From Methanocalculus chunghsingensis (GTDB lineage: Archaea; Halobacteriota; Methanomicrobia; Methanomicrobiales; Methanocorpusculaceae): a DNA stretch of 64,000 nucleotides. The position numbers and the translations under genes were made by a program. The stretch's first letter is position 1. Each line of letters starts with the position of its first letter. Below the pieces are notes generated by a model, which saw only the letters and a list, made by a program, of their open reading frames with translations, was not told the origin of the DNA and did no database searches. This document shows positions 7,991 through 17,911 of this stretch, piece after piece. Location of the stretch: the NCBI RefSeq assembly GCF_018132105.1, contig NZ_JWHL01000008.1, positions 1 through 64,000 on the forward strand, in the 5' to 3' direction.

Positions 7991-9117
7991 CTCTTCTTCT
8001 TTCGTGAATAGATGATCGCTCCTGCAACGATCACGACTGAGAGGAGAATGATCCCGATCATCATCGGAGAGAGGCCGCCCTCATGTTCCTGTACAGGCTG
8101 TAACCCGGATCTGATCGTCGCCATCACCGTCTCTTCATAGAGATTTCCATCATCATCGCGGTACCGGATAAGAAGGGGGATCTCTTCGGCATCTGAGGCG
8201 GCAAAGGTCACCTCGAAGGAGGAGAAGTCATCGGGATCAAGCGTTCCAACAACATAGACCCGGAACGGATCGATTGGCGTTGCCGGGGATGACGTAGTCA
8301 TCACAACAGAACGTGCAGATTCAAGTCCGGCATTTGAGACATCCCCGGTTATACGGTATCCGCCTGGAACCGATGTCACCTCGATATTCGAGACGATCGG
8401 ATCTGCCGCCTTCTTTGCAGTACCCGGGGTGATCGGGATGGTCAGCGGTACAGAGTGGGTATTCTGGCCGTTGCGATACTCTACGTTGAATGTGAGATCA
8501 CCTGTTCCAGTCGGCGTGACTGAAAACGAAGCATCCCTCGATTCACCCGGTGCAAGCGACCCGATGAAGATGGTCGTTGGAACGACATCGGCAACACCGG
8601 TGACGGGGACGACCGAAACGGATGATATGCTGTTCATCCGTGGGTTTCCAAGGGAGACGACGACAGTATCCTTCCTCCCCTCCATAAAGATGTCAGGCCG
8701 GGATGAGATGGCAGCATCGAGCGGCCGCCGGTCCACCCTGAGAAGGATCGGCTCAGAGAGGGAGCCGCCTCCCATGAAATTCATGGAGAAGCGTGGGTAG
8801 AAGATACCCTCCTCGCCCCGGACCCGGATGGTATAGGTAAACGTCATGCTGTTTCCGGCACCCAGGGCTCCTGATCCGGTATGCGGGGAGGTGAGCACCT
8901 CCACATTCTGCTGGCCGGTCAGGCGGACAGCCGAGATGCTGATCGGGAGCGTTCCGGTATTCTGAACAGTGAGCTGCAATGTCCCGGTATCCCATGGCAT
9001 AAAGACCTCGGGATCAAGGGAGATTCCGGTCACCGTCACCTGTGCCGAGGCTTCGGCTGCAACCCCTGTGGAGACAAGAGCCGCAAGGAGAACCAGTAGT
9101 ATGAGATATATCCGCAT
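7987..9117 (-). CDS. Secreted, membrane-anchored beta-sandwich protein (COG1361-like)
   Basis: This 376-residue protein has a Sec signal peptide (LILLVLLAALVSTGVAAEASA). It is followed by two or three CARDB/NEW3-like beta-sandwich repeats, recognisable by phrases such as WDTGTLQLTVQNTGTLPI, and a C-terminal helix (MMIGIILLSVVIVAGAIIY) with a basic tail. It should sit outside the cell, tethered to the membrane. Comparable S-layer-like proteins next to MacB-type ABC genes are common in methanogens. Here it probably serves as the extracytoplasmic partner of the permease, though the exact role is unknown. The start overlaps the stop of the YIP1 gene. Confidence 0.82.
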   Translation of the reverse strand: MRIYLILLVLLAALVSTGVAAEASAQVTVTGISLDPEVFMPWDTGTLQLTVQNTGTLPISISAVRLTGQQNVEVLTSPHTGSGALGAGNSMTFTYTIRVRGEEGIFYPRFSMNFMGGGSLSEPILLRVDRRPLDAAISSRPDIFMEGRKDTVVVSLGNPRMNSISSVSVVPVTGVADVVPTTIFIGSLAPGESRDASFSVTPTGTGDLTFNVEYRNGQNTHSVPLTIPITPGTAKKAADPIVSNIEVTSVPGGYRITGDVSNAGLESARSVVMTTSSPATPIDPFRVYVVGTLDPDDFSSFEVTFAASDAEEIPLLIRYRDDDGNLYEETVMATIRSGLQPVQEHEGGLSPMMIGIILLSVVIVAGAIIYSRKKKR

Positions 9118-9779
9118 CAGAGAACCCCGACTGAAATGATGGTTATGATAAGATATAATCCTACAGGGATAAAAACTGTGTATGCGGCATCCCGTGCAGT
9201 AAGCTTCCTGGCATACCGCATCCCTGAATACCAGATGTTTGCAGCCCAGATCATAAAGACGATCGAGAGGACCGTCTGGAGGAGGGTGTACTCCGCCATC
9301 GCCGGCTGGGCCATAAATGCTTCCAGGGCTGTATCAACTGCGGCAGGATCCATAAAATCACGGATCACCGGGGTGATGATCTGGTCGGCGATCATCGAGA
9401 GCCAGATGATGGCAATGCCGACCGAGGCGATGAGGGGGGCGATCCCGTATCCGACCGCCTCAAGGACCTTCTTCATCGAGCCTTCACCCTTGAAGATCAT
9501 ACTCAGCAGATAGAAGATGACCGATGCGATGATCCAGAATATGATTGCCGAAACAAATCCACCGGCGGCTCCAAAGAAGATGATGATCCCCTCATATCCC
9601 TCTGCAATCGAGGCGTACATCGGGGCCATCAGTACCGTCATCTGATACCCGAGGATCGCAGAGAGGGCTGCATATATCAGGACGATACCAAACGGCAGCC
9701 CGAGTGCAGGCTCCTTCCCTGCATGCTCTTCAAAGAACTCATCGGGCCGGAAGAGTATTTTCATGATGCTTTCTGCCAT
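9117..9779 (-). CDS. YIP1-family integral membrane protein
   Basis: This 220-residue protein has five predicted membrane helices and a short cytoplasmic N-terminus (ILFRPDEFFEEHAG), the usual start of archaeal and bacterial Yip1-domain proteins. It is the first gene of the unit with the COG1361-like protein, ATPase and permease. A GGTGGTGA ribosome site lies 8 bases before the ATG. Its function is not established in prokaryotes. The constant association with MacB-type cassettes suggests a role in the same envelope process. Confidence 0.8.
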   Translation of the reverse strand: MAESIMKILFRPDEFFEEHAGKEPALGLPFGIVLIYAALSAILGYQMTVLMAPMYASIAEGYEGIIIFFGAAGGFVSAIIFWIIASVIFYLLSMIFKGEGSMKKVLEAVGYGIAPLIASVGIAIIWLSMIADQIITPVIRDFMDPAAVDTALEAFMAQPAMAEYTLLQTVLSIVFMIWAANIWYSGMRYARKLTARDAAYTVFIPVGLYLIITIISVGVL

Positions 9780-9794
9780 AAATATTCACCACCA

Positions 9795-9830
9795 GCACCC
9801 GGGCCGGGTGCCTGAGAATGTAAAACATTC
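9795..9830 (-). terminator. Two adjacent hairpins between sensor gene and YIP1 operon
   Basis: Two perfect inverted repeats lie side by side. GAATGT-aaa-ACATTC is at 9816-9830. GCACCCGG-g-CCGGGTGC is at 9795-9811, with only one central base, so as RNA its innermost pairs must open to form a loop. They lie just downstream of the PAS sensor gene, on its strand, and 16 bases or more before the YIP1 start. A termination or leader role is plausible. No oligo-T run follows. Confidence 0.4.
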
Positions 9831-9843
9831 GTTACATTTGCAC

Positions 9844-11613
9844 TTAATGCTTCTCATCCTCATGATCGGGATCGATGGCATAATGGCGCTTCAGAAACGC
9901 CCGGACATTCTCAGACTCAACCCACCCCTGGTCAAGCCGGGAGACGATGTCGTTGATCCTTCGAACCTGCTCTGAGATCTCCAGAGCATACTCCCCATTA
10001 CCGAGGATGGTGTAGCCTTCGATAACCTGGAGGGGATTTCGAATATGATCCCCAAGGATCGCAAGCTGGGTGATATTCTCCTCGATCTGCCTGAATGCCT
10101 CCTTCTGTTGCGAGATGAGTTCCATCCTCTCGGTGATATCCCGGAGCAGCCCCTGAATACCGATGATACTCCCTCCTTTTCGGATAGGGAAGAAGGTCGC
10201 CTCGATCATTGCCTCTTTGCCATCTGATCGCAGGAACCGGAAGGTGAGATCCTCCACCCGTTCACCATTGCGGATGGTCTCAAAGGCTCTGCTTACCTTC
10301 TCCCGATCGTCATTCGCAATGAACCCGGAGAGCTGCGTCCCGATAACAGCCGTAACGGCCATACCGGCAACCCGCTGAAATGATGGTGAGAGGTACGTTA
10401 TCCTGCCATCCGGATCGATGGTGACGATCGGATCAAAGCTCCGCTCACTGATCCCGCGATACAGTTCCTCCCGCTCCCGGAGCTCAGCCTCCATCCCTCT
10501 CTGCCTCTGAAGCTCGGCCTCTTTCATAACGACGATGGTGACGAGGAAGACGCACCCGAAGAGAAGGGCGATGAGGATATAGACGGGGATCTCAACGATA
10601 GGTGGAGGCGTGTTGATGATCTCCGTTCCCGGGGGGAGATCTTCAGGGGCAATCTGATGGGCGATGAGAGCCCGATGATCGACGATCGCTTTCGTCTCAA
10701 TCTCTTCAATGACGGGGAGGTCGTCGGGATCTGCGCCATCAAGGATCTTCCGTGCAAGATCAGCAGCAATCCTCCCCTGGTCCCGTCCAATACAGAAGAC
10801 CCCCCCGATCACCCCCTCTCCAAGATAGTACTCAAAGATACCATACACAGGGGCATCCGTCCTCGCCGCAATGGAGGATCCCACCCTGTCATGCGGGATG
10901 AATGCCGCACCATCCGGATCATTGGTCAGTGCCAGGAGGAGGATAACATCCCCCCCACCATATGATCCGAGACGATTCCCGATTGCAGGAAGCGATTCCC
11001 CTTCGATATAATCAACAGATACAGAAGCAGGGAGGACAGATGCAACCCCACTGAACGTCCTCAGCGTCTGTTCTCCGGTAATACTCTTTTCATTTATCAC
11101 AACCAGCCGCTTCATATCGGGATGAAGGGTTCTGATCAGCACCAGTGTATCATGGATATTGAGACCCTCGACGACACCGGTGATTCCTGTATGCCCCTCG
11201 ATCAGCAGGGGATCATAATGGTTGATACCACAGAAGACGATCGGGATCCCGGGAAAGAGTTCATCTCTGTAATCCAGAAGAAAACGTAGTCCGGCATCAT
11301 CTGCAACGATGATGCAGTCAGGGGGGTCATCGCGGTACTTGTACCGGTACATCGCGGCGAGCTGGTCAAGATACTCAGGTGAATCGTACCGCTTCGTATC
11401 CATATACTCGGTCCGTATCTGGATTGGATCCGTTGATGTACCCAGAACCCCCTCGATACCGGCACTGATATCTGTCACCCAGACCATCTCGGGATGATAG
11501 GAGTGGAGAACAAGAACCATTCTTTCATCGGCCGAGGCTGCCGGGCAGAAGATGAACATCAGGAGGAGAAGAGATAGAAGCCACCCTCTCAGAGGAGATT
11601 CCCCCTGATCCAT
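9844..11613 (-). CDS. Solute-binding PAS sensor protein lacking an ATPase domain
   Basis: This 589-residue membrane sensor has a signal or TM helix (about 9-27), an extracytoplasmic ABC-substrate-binding-like domain (about 32-330, beginning MVLVLHSYHPEMVWV), a second TM helix (about 343-365), a cytoplasmic PAS domain (about 385-495), and a dimerisation-like helix pair with LAILGDHIRNPLQVIEGY. That last motif resembles the histidine region of methanogen sensor kinases. After it there are only about 70 residues and no HATPase_c motifs, so the protein cannot autophosphorylate by itself. It may act with a partner kinase. Its start overlaps the phosphatase gene by 25 bases. Confidence 0.85.
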   Translation of the reverse strand: MDQGESPLRGWLLSLLLLMFIFCPAASADERMVLVLHSYHPEMVWVTDISAGIEGVLGTSTDPIQIRTEYMDTKRYDSPEYLDQLAAMYRYKYRDDPPDCIIVADDAGLRFLLDYRDELFPGIPIVFCGINHYDPLLIEGHTGITGVVEGLNIHDTLVLIRTLHPDMKRLVVINEKSITGEQTLRTFSGVASVLPASVSVDYIEGESLPAIGNRLGSYGGGDVILLLALTNDPDGAAFIPHDRVGSSIAARTDAPVYGIFEYYLGEGVIGGVFCIGRDQGRIAADLARKILDGADPDDLPVIEEIETKAIVDHRALIAHQIAPEDLPPGTEIINTPPPIVEIPVYILIALLFGCVFLVTIVVMKEAELQRQRGMEAELREREELYRGISERSFDPIVTIDPDGRITYLSPSFQRVAGMAVTAVIGTQLSGFIANDDREKVSRAFETIRNGERVEDLTFRFLRSDGKEAMIEATFFPIRKGGSIIGIQGLLRDITERMELISQQKEAFRQIEENITQLAILGDHIRNPLQVIEGYTILGNGEYALEISEQVRRINDIVSRLDQGWVESENVRAFLKRHYAIDPDHEDEKH

Positions 11614-11996
11614 GCGGCAATTTCATCCCTCAGAGAGCGGAGGGCGGCAAGCTGCACCTCCTCCGGGCCCTGAAGAACGGCAGGGTCGGAGAGCGGGACC
11701 TGGATGACCTCCCCTGCCGGTGGGAGGAAGGGGGGTACCTCGTCTGTCAGGAGGATGATCCGGTCGAACCACTGATCGAGGAGTGCAGAAAGAGAGCCGG
11801 GCTTGTGATCCGGGATATCGATCCCCATCTCATCCATCACCCGGGTGACGAGCGGATTGCTTCTCGATGCAGGGGTGATCCCGGCGCTCAGGGCAATGTA
11901 GCGGCCAGGTGCAAGGTGGCGGAGGAGACCGGCCGCCATCGGGGAGCGCCCTGCATTCCTGTTGCAGACGAAGAGAATGGAAGGGATATCCGCCAC
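11589..11996 (-). CDS. Low-molecular-weight protein tyrosine phosphatase / arsenate reductase-like
   Basis: This 135-residue protein has the N-terminal P-loop CNRNAGRS (residues 11-18), matching the CX5R(S/T) catalytic signature of LMW phosphatases and ArsC-type arsenate reductases. The later segment PLSDPAVLQGPEE carries the Asp-Pro general-acid motif. No additional conserved Cys pair typical of thioredoxin-linked ArsC is obvious, which slightly favours a phosphatase. It is the upstream neighbour of the PAS sensor and overlaps it, so the two are probably co-expressed. Confidence 0.82.
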   Translation of the reverse strand: MADIPSILFVCNRNAGRSPMAAGLLRHLAPGRYIALSAGITPASRSNPLVTRVMDEMGIDIPDHKPGSLSALLDQWFDRIILLTDEVPPFLPPAGEVIQVPLSDPAVLQGPEEVQLAALRSLRDEIAAWIRGNLL

Positions 11997-12002
11997 TTCT
12001 GA

Positions 12003-12812
12003 TCACCCGGTCACCGGCCGTTCAACAGCTGTTAGTTCATGGGAGAGATCCCGGCCCAGTTTTGCCTCAATAAAACCTCCTTCCGATGGAAGGAGCATCA
12101 TGAAACGTGGGGTCTCATCAAGGAAGATAGTTCCATTCTCAAGGGAGAAGTCAACGATATGGCCCCCGATCGTACGATCATCACTGATGAAATGGAGATG
12201 ATAACCGGGAACATTCAGACCCCCCATATACTCCGGAAGGAGTGTCCCGACTGCGGTACCGGAGACGTTGGTATGGGTGGCGATATACTGATCTGCCAGT
12301 GCGTCAACAAGGCGTGGATAGGGGCGCTCCTGCCGATGGGGGGCACGGACGGTAACAGAGGAGAAAGAACCATCAATTCGTATCATATAGATCAGGTTTC
12401 CTGATCGCACCTCTGCATCAAGAAGATTCTCAAAACCGGCGTATCCGCTCGTCGATGCCCCGGTGAGGGTTCTATCAGGATCAAAGAAGGTGGTCATCGC
12501 AAGAGGAGTGAGGAGATCGGATGGTGCAATCCTGACAGTTCCGTCCCCCCGTGCCTGGTAGACGATTCCATCGACAAGGATCAGCTCGCCATCAAGCGAG
12601 TCAAAGGTTCCAATCCCTGTATCGCCATACCGGATCAGATCACCGACCGGGATGACGCCATCGTACACACTCTCAAGAAGGGCATCTATGGCAGAGACCT
12701 GATAGAACACCTCCCTGTCCTGCGGGAGGGCTGGAGAAGAGAGGAGAGATGCGGATCCGGCACCAAGAAGGATGCCGACGACGAGAGCTGCGACGAGGAA
12801 CGAATTTCGCAT
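12003..12812 (-). CDS. Alpha-acetolactate decarboxylase with N-terminal export signal
   Basis: This 269-residue member of the acetolactate decarboxylase family converts 2-acetolactate to acetoin in characterised homologues. The metal motif GYHLHFISDDRTIGGH supplies the three His ligands, and the Glu/Arg-containing C-terminal segment is also present. Unlike cytoplasmic enzymes it begins with a hydrophobic stretch (SFLVAALVVGILLGAGSASLL) like a signal peptide or membrane anchor, so it may act outside. The gene is divergent from an STAS/RsbW-like pair across a 107-base region with repeated GTATAT motifs. It ends 6 bases before the phosphatase start, so a three-gene unit is possible. Confidence 0.87.
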   Translation of the reverse strand: MRNSFLVAALVVGILLGAGSASLLSSPALPQDREVFYQVSAIDALLESVYDGVIPVGDLIRYGDTGIGTFDSLDGELILVDGIVYQARGDGTVRIAPSDLLTPLAMTTFFDPDRTLTGASTSGYAGFENLLDAEVRSGNLIYMIRIDGSFSSVTVRAPHRQERPYPRLVDALADQYIATHTNVSGTAVGTLLPEYMGGLNVPGYHLHFISDDRTIGGHIVDFSLENGTIFLDETPRFMMLLPSEGGFIEAKLGRDLSHELTAVERPVTG

Positions 12813-12814
12813 TA

Positions 12815-12857
12815 GTATAAATATACACGATCAATGTATATCAACCTTGTATATCTA
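12815..12857. promoter_or_regulatory. Divergent regulatory region with repeated GTATAT boxes
   Basis: Between the acetolactate decarboxylase and STAS genes lie an inverted pair ATATAC-(9 bases)-GTATAT (12821-12841) and a second GTATAT at 12849-12854, 13 bases on. On the minus strand the copy at 12836-12841 (GATATACATT) is about 25 bases from the decarboxylase ATG, the position of a TATA box for a leaderless transcript. The repeats could also be regulator sites. Confidence 0.4.
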
Positions 12858-12919
12858 TCGCCCTCACAGGACGCCGGAGAGAAAAGGGCTATCTTCTATC
12901 GGCTGTAATGATCAGATAG

Positions 12920-13252
12920 ATGCTGGAGATCGAAACCGGGATGGAGGAGGATATCGGGATCATCAGGCCATCCGGCCGGCTTGATGCTGCCAGCTTCACG
13001 CTTCTTGACGCGGCATTTGAGAGGCTGATCGGAGAAGGTCTCAGAATCATCATCCTCGATGCCGGAGAGCTCCTCTATACAAGCTCATCCGGTCTCCGGG
13101 TGCTCCTCTCTGCACAGAAACGGCTAAAACAGACAGGCGGGGAACTGCGGATCGCCGCTCTCAGACCCGAGATAGACGCAGTCTTCACGATGACCGGGCT
13201 GACATCCGTCTTCACCATCAGGGAGTCGGTATCCGAGGCGTTGTCAGGGTAG
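12920..13252 (+). CDS. STAS-domain protein (anti-sigma factor antagonist-like)
   Basis: This is a 110-residue single STAS domain of the SpoIIAA/RsbV type. The phosphorylation region reads TSSSGLRVLL (residues about 54-63), where bacterial antagonists have D-S-S-G. The serine is kept, and the preceding Asp is replaced by Thr/Ser. In bacteria such proteins are phosphorylated by RsbW-type kinases and release sigma factors. Archaea have no sigma factor, so the target here must differ. The next gene, 17 bases on, encodes the matching HATPase protein, supporting a partner-switch module. Confidence 0.88.
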   Translation: MLEIETGMEEDIGIIRPSGRLDAASFTLLDAAFERLIGEGLRIIILDAGELLYTSSSGLRVLLSAQKRLKQTGGELRIAALRPEIDAVFTMTGLTSVFTIRESVSEALSG

Positions 13253-13269
13253 GAAAGGAGATCCGGAAG

Positions 13270-13716
13270 ATGAAGAACACCTCTCAGGATGTGAGACCGC
13301 TGCATGTAAAGGAGATATTCCGGGCAGATATCCAAAAACTCCCTGATATGGTTCTTTTTCTCGAAGAAACACTCTCTTCGATGGGACTCTCACCCACAGA
13401 GATATTTGATCTCCAGCTGGCTGCAGATGAGATCTTTACCAATATCGCCTCCTATGCCTATGGGGCAGAGGGTGGTTCAGTGAGCATCGAGGTTATCAGA
13501 GATGCGACGACGGTCATCATCACCTTCACAGATTCGGGCATGCCGTTTAATCCGGAGAACCTTCCACCCCCGGATATCGGCCTGGATCTCAGCGACCGGA
13601 AGATCGGCGGCCTCGGTATCTATCTTGCCCGCCAGCTGACCGACCGGCTCACCTACAGGCGTGATGACGGGAAGAATATCCTCACCATTAAGAAGGCGAT
13701 CAGCCAGCCGGAATAG
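13270..13716 (+). CDS. RsbW/SpoIIAB-like serine-protein kinase (HATPase)
   Basis: This 148-residue protein has a GHKL ATPase fold. The N-box is LQLAADEIFTNIASYAYG, the G1 box is FTDSGMPFNPENLP, and the G2 box KIGGLGIYLARQLTDRLTY follows. This is the organisation of anti-sigma kinases rather than of two-component kinases, since there is no H-box domain. A strong ribosome site (AAAGGAGATC) precedes the ATG. It is coupled to the STAS gene. The likely role is partner switching controlling an unknown archaeal effector. A PP2C-type phosphatase, needed to reset the switch, is not in the window. Confidence 0.88.
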   Translation: MKNTSQDVRPLHVKEIFRADIQKLPDMVLFLEETLSSMGLSPTEIFDLQLAADEIFTNIASYAYGAEGGSVSIEVIRDATTVIITFTDSGMPFNPENLPPPDIGLDLSDRKIGGLGIYLARQLTDRLTYRRDDGKNILTIKKAISQPE

Positions 13717-13719
13717 CGG

Positions 13720-14664
13720 CTATTCCCTGCGTGCGGGACAGAGCAATACCCCGCACTCATCGCATTTTTCATGGCACGGCTCCATATGAATGGTAACGTG
13801 GCTCTTTGGAAATTCGGTCTTCAGATCCGCCTCCAGATGATCTGCGAGATCATGTGCTGTGCTCAGGAGGATATCCTGGTCAAACATCACATGAAACTCG
13901 ATGAACCGGTCAGGCCCGGATCGCCGGGTTCGAAGACCATGAAAATTGACATACCGGGTGCAGTGTTCCTTGAGGATCTCCTCTATCCGTGCGACATCCT
14001 CCTCTGGCAGCCGGGTATCAAGGATCTGTGCAAGTGCTTTTCTGACAAGTTCCACCCCGGTCCTGATGATGACAAGACCGACACCGATGGCAATAACCGC
14101 ATCGAGGAGGAGAATTCCGGTGAAATGAATCAGGATAAGTCCTGCAAAGACACCTACTGAAGTATATACATCGGTCCTCAGGTGCCAGGCGTCACTCTCG
14201 AGTGCAATCGACTCGGTCCGTCTCGCAATCTCCATCATCCGATGGGAGATGATGATGTTGGCAAGTGCCGAGACACCGACTGCCACCAGGCCAAGGCCGA
14301 TGAGGTCGGGGTTGAGGGTGCTCTCGCCTGCGATGAGGGCCCCCGCAGCCTCGTAGATAATGTATCCGGCTACAGAAAGGATCAGGACAGCCTCGATGAG
14401 TCCTGAGAGCGACTCATACTTCCCATGGCCAAACGAGTGCTGATCATCCGGCGGCCGGGCGGACTTTCTCACCGCAAAGTAGGCAATCGAGGATGCGATG
14501 ATGTCTGTTGCCGAATGCACCGCATCGGATATGATCGCCACCGATCCGGTGAAGAAGCCGATGGCGAGCTTCAGAATGACGAGGAAGGTGTTGCTGAAGA
14601 CCGCGACAAGGGCGATCCCTGTCTTCTCCCGTGAGGAGTCGTCATGGGGAGGAGATGGAGACAT
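13720..14664 (-). CDS. Cation diffusion facilitator (CDF) family transporter
   Basis: This 314-residue protein has six membrane helices and a C-terminal cytoplasmic domain. Metal-site motifs are AIISDAVHSATDI in helix 2 (HxxxD type) and SDAWHLRTDVYTS in helix 5. A His/Cys-rich tail (EPCHEKCDECGVLLC) may bind an extra metal ion. CDFs exchange Zn, Fe, Mn or Co for protons out of the cytoplasm. I use ATG 14664 because upstream in-frame codons run into the aminotransferase gene. The stop lies 3 bases from the convergent RsbW-like gene. Confidence 0.92.
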   Translation of the reverse strand: MSPSPPHDDSSREKTGIALVAVFSNTFLVILKLAIGFFTGSVAIISDAVHSATDIIASSIAYFAVRKSARPPDDQHSFGHGKYESLSGLIEAVLILSVAGYIIYEAAGALIAGESTLNPDLIGLGLVAVGVSALANIIISHRMMEIARRTESIALESDAWHLRTDVYTSVGVFAGLILIHFTGILLLDAVIAIGVGLVIIRTGVELVRKALAQILDTRLPEEDVARIEEILKEHCTRYVNFHGLRTRRSGPDRFIEFHVMFDQDILLSTAHDLADHLEADLKTEFPKSHVTIHMEPCHEKCDECGVLLCPARRE

Positions 14665-14729
14665 TGGTGTATCCCTGGTTTCTGACAGAGGAGGAAAAAG
14701 ATTTGGGAAGGGATCCTGAAAGAGGCTTC

Positions 14730-15863
14730 TTACGCCCCGCAGATCCGCTCCATTGCATCTTCCAGCCGTTCCATTGAGGTTGCATAGCTGATCCGAACCC
14801 ATCCCGGCGCTCCAAAGGCTGATCCCGGGGTCGTCGCCACATGCCGCTCTTCGAGCCATTCCGAGGCGACAGCGAGATCGTCCCCCCCGACATGGGCAAA
14901 TGCATAGAATGCACCGTCAGGGGGTGCACAGGGGTAGCCTGCACCGGAGAGGCGATCGATGACATATCTCCGGCGAACGGCAAATTCAGCCCGCATATCC
15001 TCGACACATCCCTGATCCCCGGTGAGGGCAGCAACACCGCCATACATCACAAAGGTCGTCGGGTGGGAGACCGAGTGCTGCTGGATCCGGTTCATATAGT
15101 TGATCACTGGTGCAGGCCCTGCGGCATAGCCGAGCCGCCAGCCGGTCATCGCATACGCCTTTGAGAAGCCGTTTACGGTCACGGTCCGCTCTGCCATATC
15201 CCCAATCGAGGCAAGGGAGATATGTTCGGCCCCGTCATAGACGAGCTTCTCATAGATCTCATCCGAGAGGGCGAGGATATCGTGATCAGAACAGAGATCA
15301 GCGATCATCCCGAGGGATGAACGGGAGAGGATCGACCCGGTGGGATTCGACGGGGAGTTGATGATGATCATCTTCGTTGCAGGGGTGATCAGATCCGCCA
15401 GATCCTCTCCCGGCTGAAATGTCTCAGGATCAAGAGGGTAATGGACCGCCCGGCCACCAGCCATCTGGATACAGGGCTCATAGGAGACCCAGGAGGGATC
15501 AAGGATGATCACCTCGTCGTCCGGGTTCAGGACCGCCTGGCAGAGGAGCCGGATCGCATCCTTTGCACCGGCGGTTGCGATGATATCGGCAGATGAGGCA
15601 GGAATATTGTTCTCTCTCCCGAGCTTCTCTGCTATCGCATCCAGCAGCTCCGGGATCCCGCGTGAGGGGGCATAATGGGTCTCTCCACGCCTCAGTGCCG
15701 CAATCGCCGCCTCGGTGATATGGTCAGGGGTCGCGAAGTCCGGCTCACCGATCGAGAGGCTGATGACATCGATTCCCTCCCGGGCCATCTCCTTCGCCCG
15801 GTCAGTGATAGCCATCGTTGCCGAAGGGGTGATCGCCCCTATCGCCGTTGAGAGATGCTTCAT
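14730..15863 (-). CDS. Class I aminotransferase (aspartate aminotransferase-like)
   Basis: This is a 377-residue fold-type I PLP enzyme. The cofactor lysine is in [17 protein letters not shown]; the family motif SPSNPTGS and the substrate arginine region near the C-terminus ([11 protein letters not shown]) are present. This set fits the archaeal aspartate/aromatic aminotransferase subgroup; substrate specificity cannot be fixed by eye. Its start overlaps ribH by 4 bases, placing it at the end of an operon of a class V aminotransferase, ribC and ribH. Confidence 0.9.
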   Translation of the reverse strand: MKHLSTAIGAITPSATMAITDRAKEMAREGIDVISLSIGEPDFATPDHITEAAIAALRRGETHYAPSRGIPELLDAIAEKLGRENNIPASSADIIATAGAKDAIRLLCQAVLNPDDEVIILDPSWVSYEPCIQMAGGRAVHYPLDPETFQPGEDLADLITPATKMIIINSPSNPTGSILSRSSLGMIADLCSDHDILALSDEIYEKLVYDGAEHISLASIGDMAERTVTVNGFSKAYAMTGWRLGYAAGPAPVINYMNRIQQHSVSHPTTFVMYGGVAALTGDQGCVEDMRAEFAVRRRYVIDRLSGAGYPCAPPDGAFYAFAHVGGDDLAVASEWLEERHVATTPGSAFGAPGWVRISYATSMERLEDAMERICGA

Positions 15864-16267
15864 GACAATCTCTGAACCAGTTTCACCGCCGATTCGACGG
15901 CCCTGCGGGCATAATCGACCCGTTCCTGTGCCTCAAGACGGGTCATACCCGGACCCGAGATACCAAGTGCCACCGGCTTCTCAAACTCAAGAGAGAGGTC
16001 GATGATCTTCCGGGAGGCATGCTGGACGACGATCTGATCATGCCCGGTTGCCCCTTCGATGACACAGCCGATGGTGACAACCGCATCGACATTTCCATCC
16101 TTTAACATCTTCTTGATGGCAAGCGGCATGTCATATGCACCAGGGACATATATCCGGTCAATGACTTCCGCGCCAAGGAACTTTGCATGCTCCTCTGCCT
16201 CGATCTCCATCATGTACGTGATATCGCGGTTAAACTCCGCAACGACCAATCCTAGTTTTATCGTCAT
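15860..16267 (-). CDS. ribH: 6,7-dimethyl-8-ribityllumazine synthase
   Basis: This 135-residue enzyme condenses 5-amino-6-ribitylaminouracil with dihydroxybutanone phosphate. Recognisable parts are [10 protein letters not shown] at the N-terminus, [14 protein letters not shown], and [18 protein letters not shown], the substrate loop with GATGHD. Length is typical of archaeal RibH. It follows ribC by 15 bases. The product feeds RibC. The ribitylaminouracil substrate is shared with F420 synthesis, whose CofH gene lies at 40285-41370. Confidence 0.94.
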   Translation of the reverse strand: MTIKLGLVVAEFNRDITYMMEIEAEEHAKFLGAEVIDRIYVPGAYDMPLAIKKMLKDGNVDAVVTIGCVIEGATGHDQIVVQHASRKIIDLSLEFEKPVALGISGPGMTRLEAQERVDYARRAVESAVKLVQRLS

Positions 16268-16282
16268 AGTATCATCATCTCC

Positions 16283-17871
<1,589 letters not shown>

Positions 17872-17911
17872 CCTGATCGACCGTACTATAAGAAGATAAA
17901 GGTCTTAATAG
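17872..17911. promoter_or_regulatory. Compact divergent promoter for aminotransferase/rib operon and purE
   Basis: Only 40 bases separate the two ATGs. On the plus strand ACTATAAGA (17885-17893) is about 25 bases before the purE start, so its mRNA is probably leaderless. On the minus strand CTTTATCTTC (17893-17902) lies at a similar distance from the aminotransferase start. The two TATA elements touch, so the promoters should compete. Confidence 0.5.

Noticed and set aside
14665-14859. Longer CDF transporter starting at 14859
   Set aside because: The extra 65 residues overlap the aminotransferase gene and show no membrane or family features.
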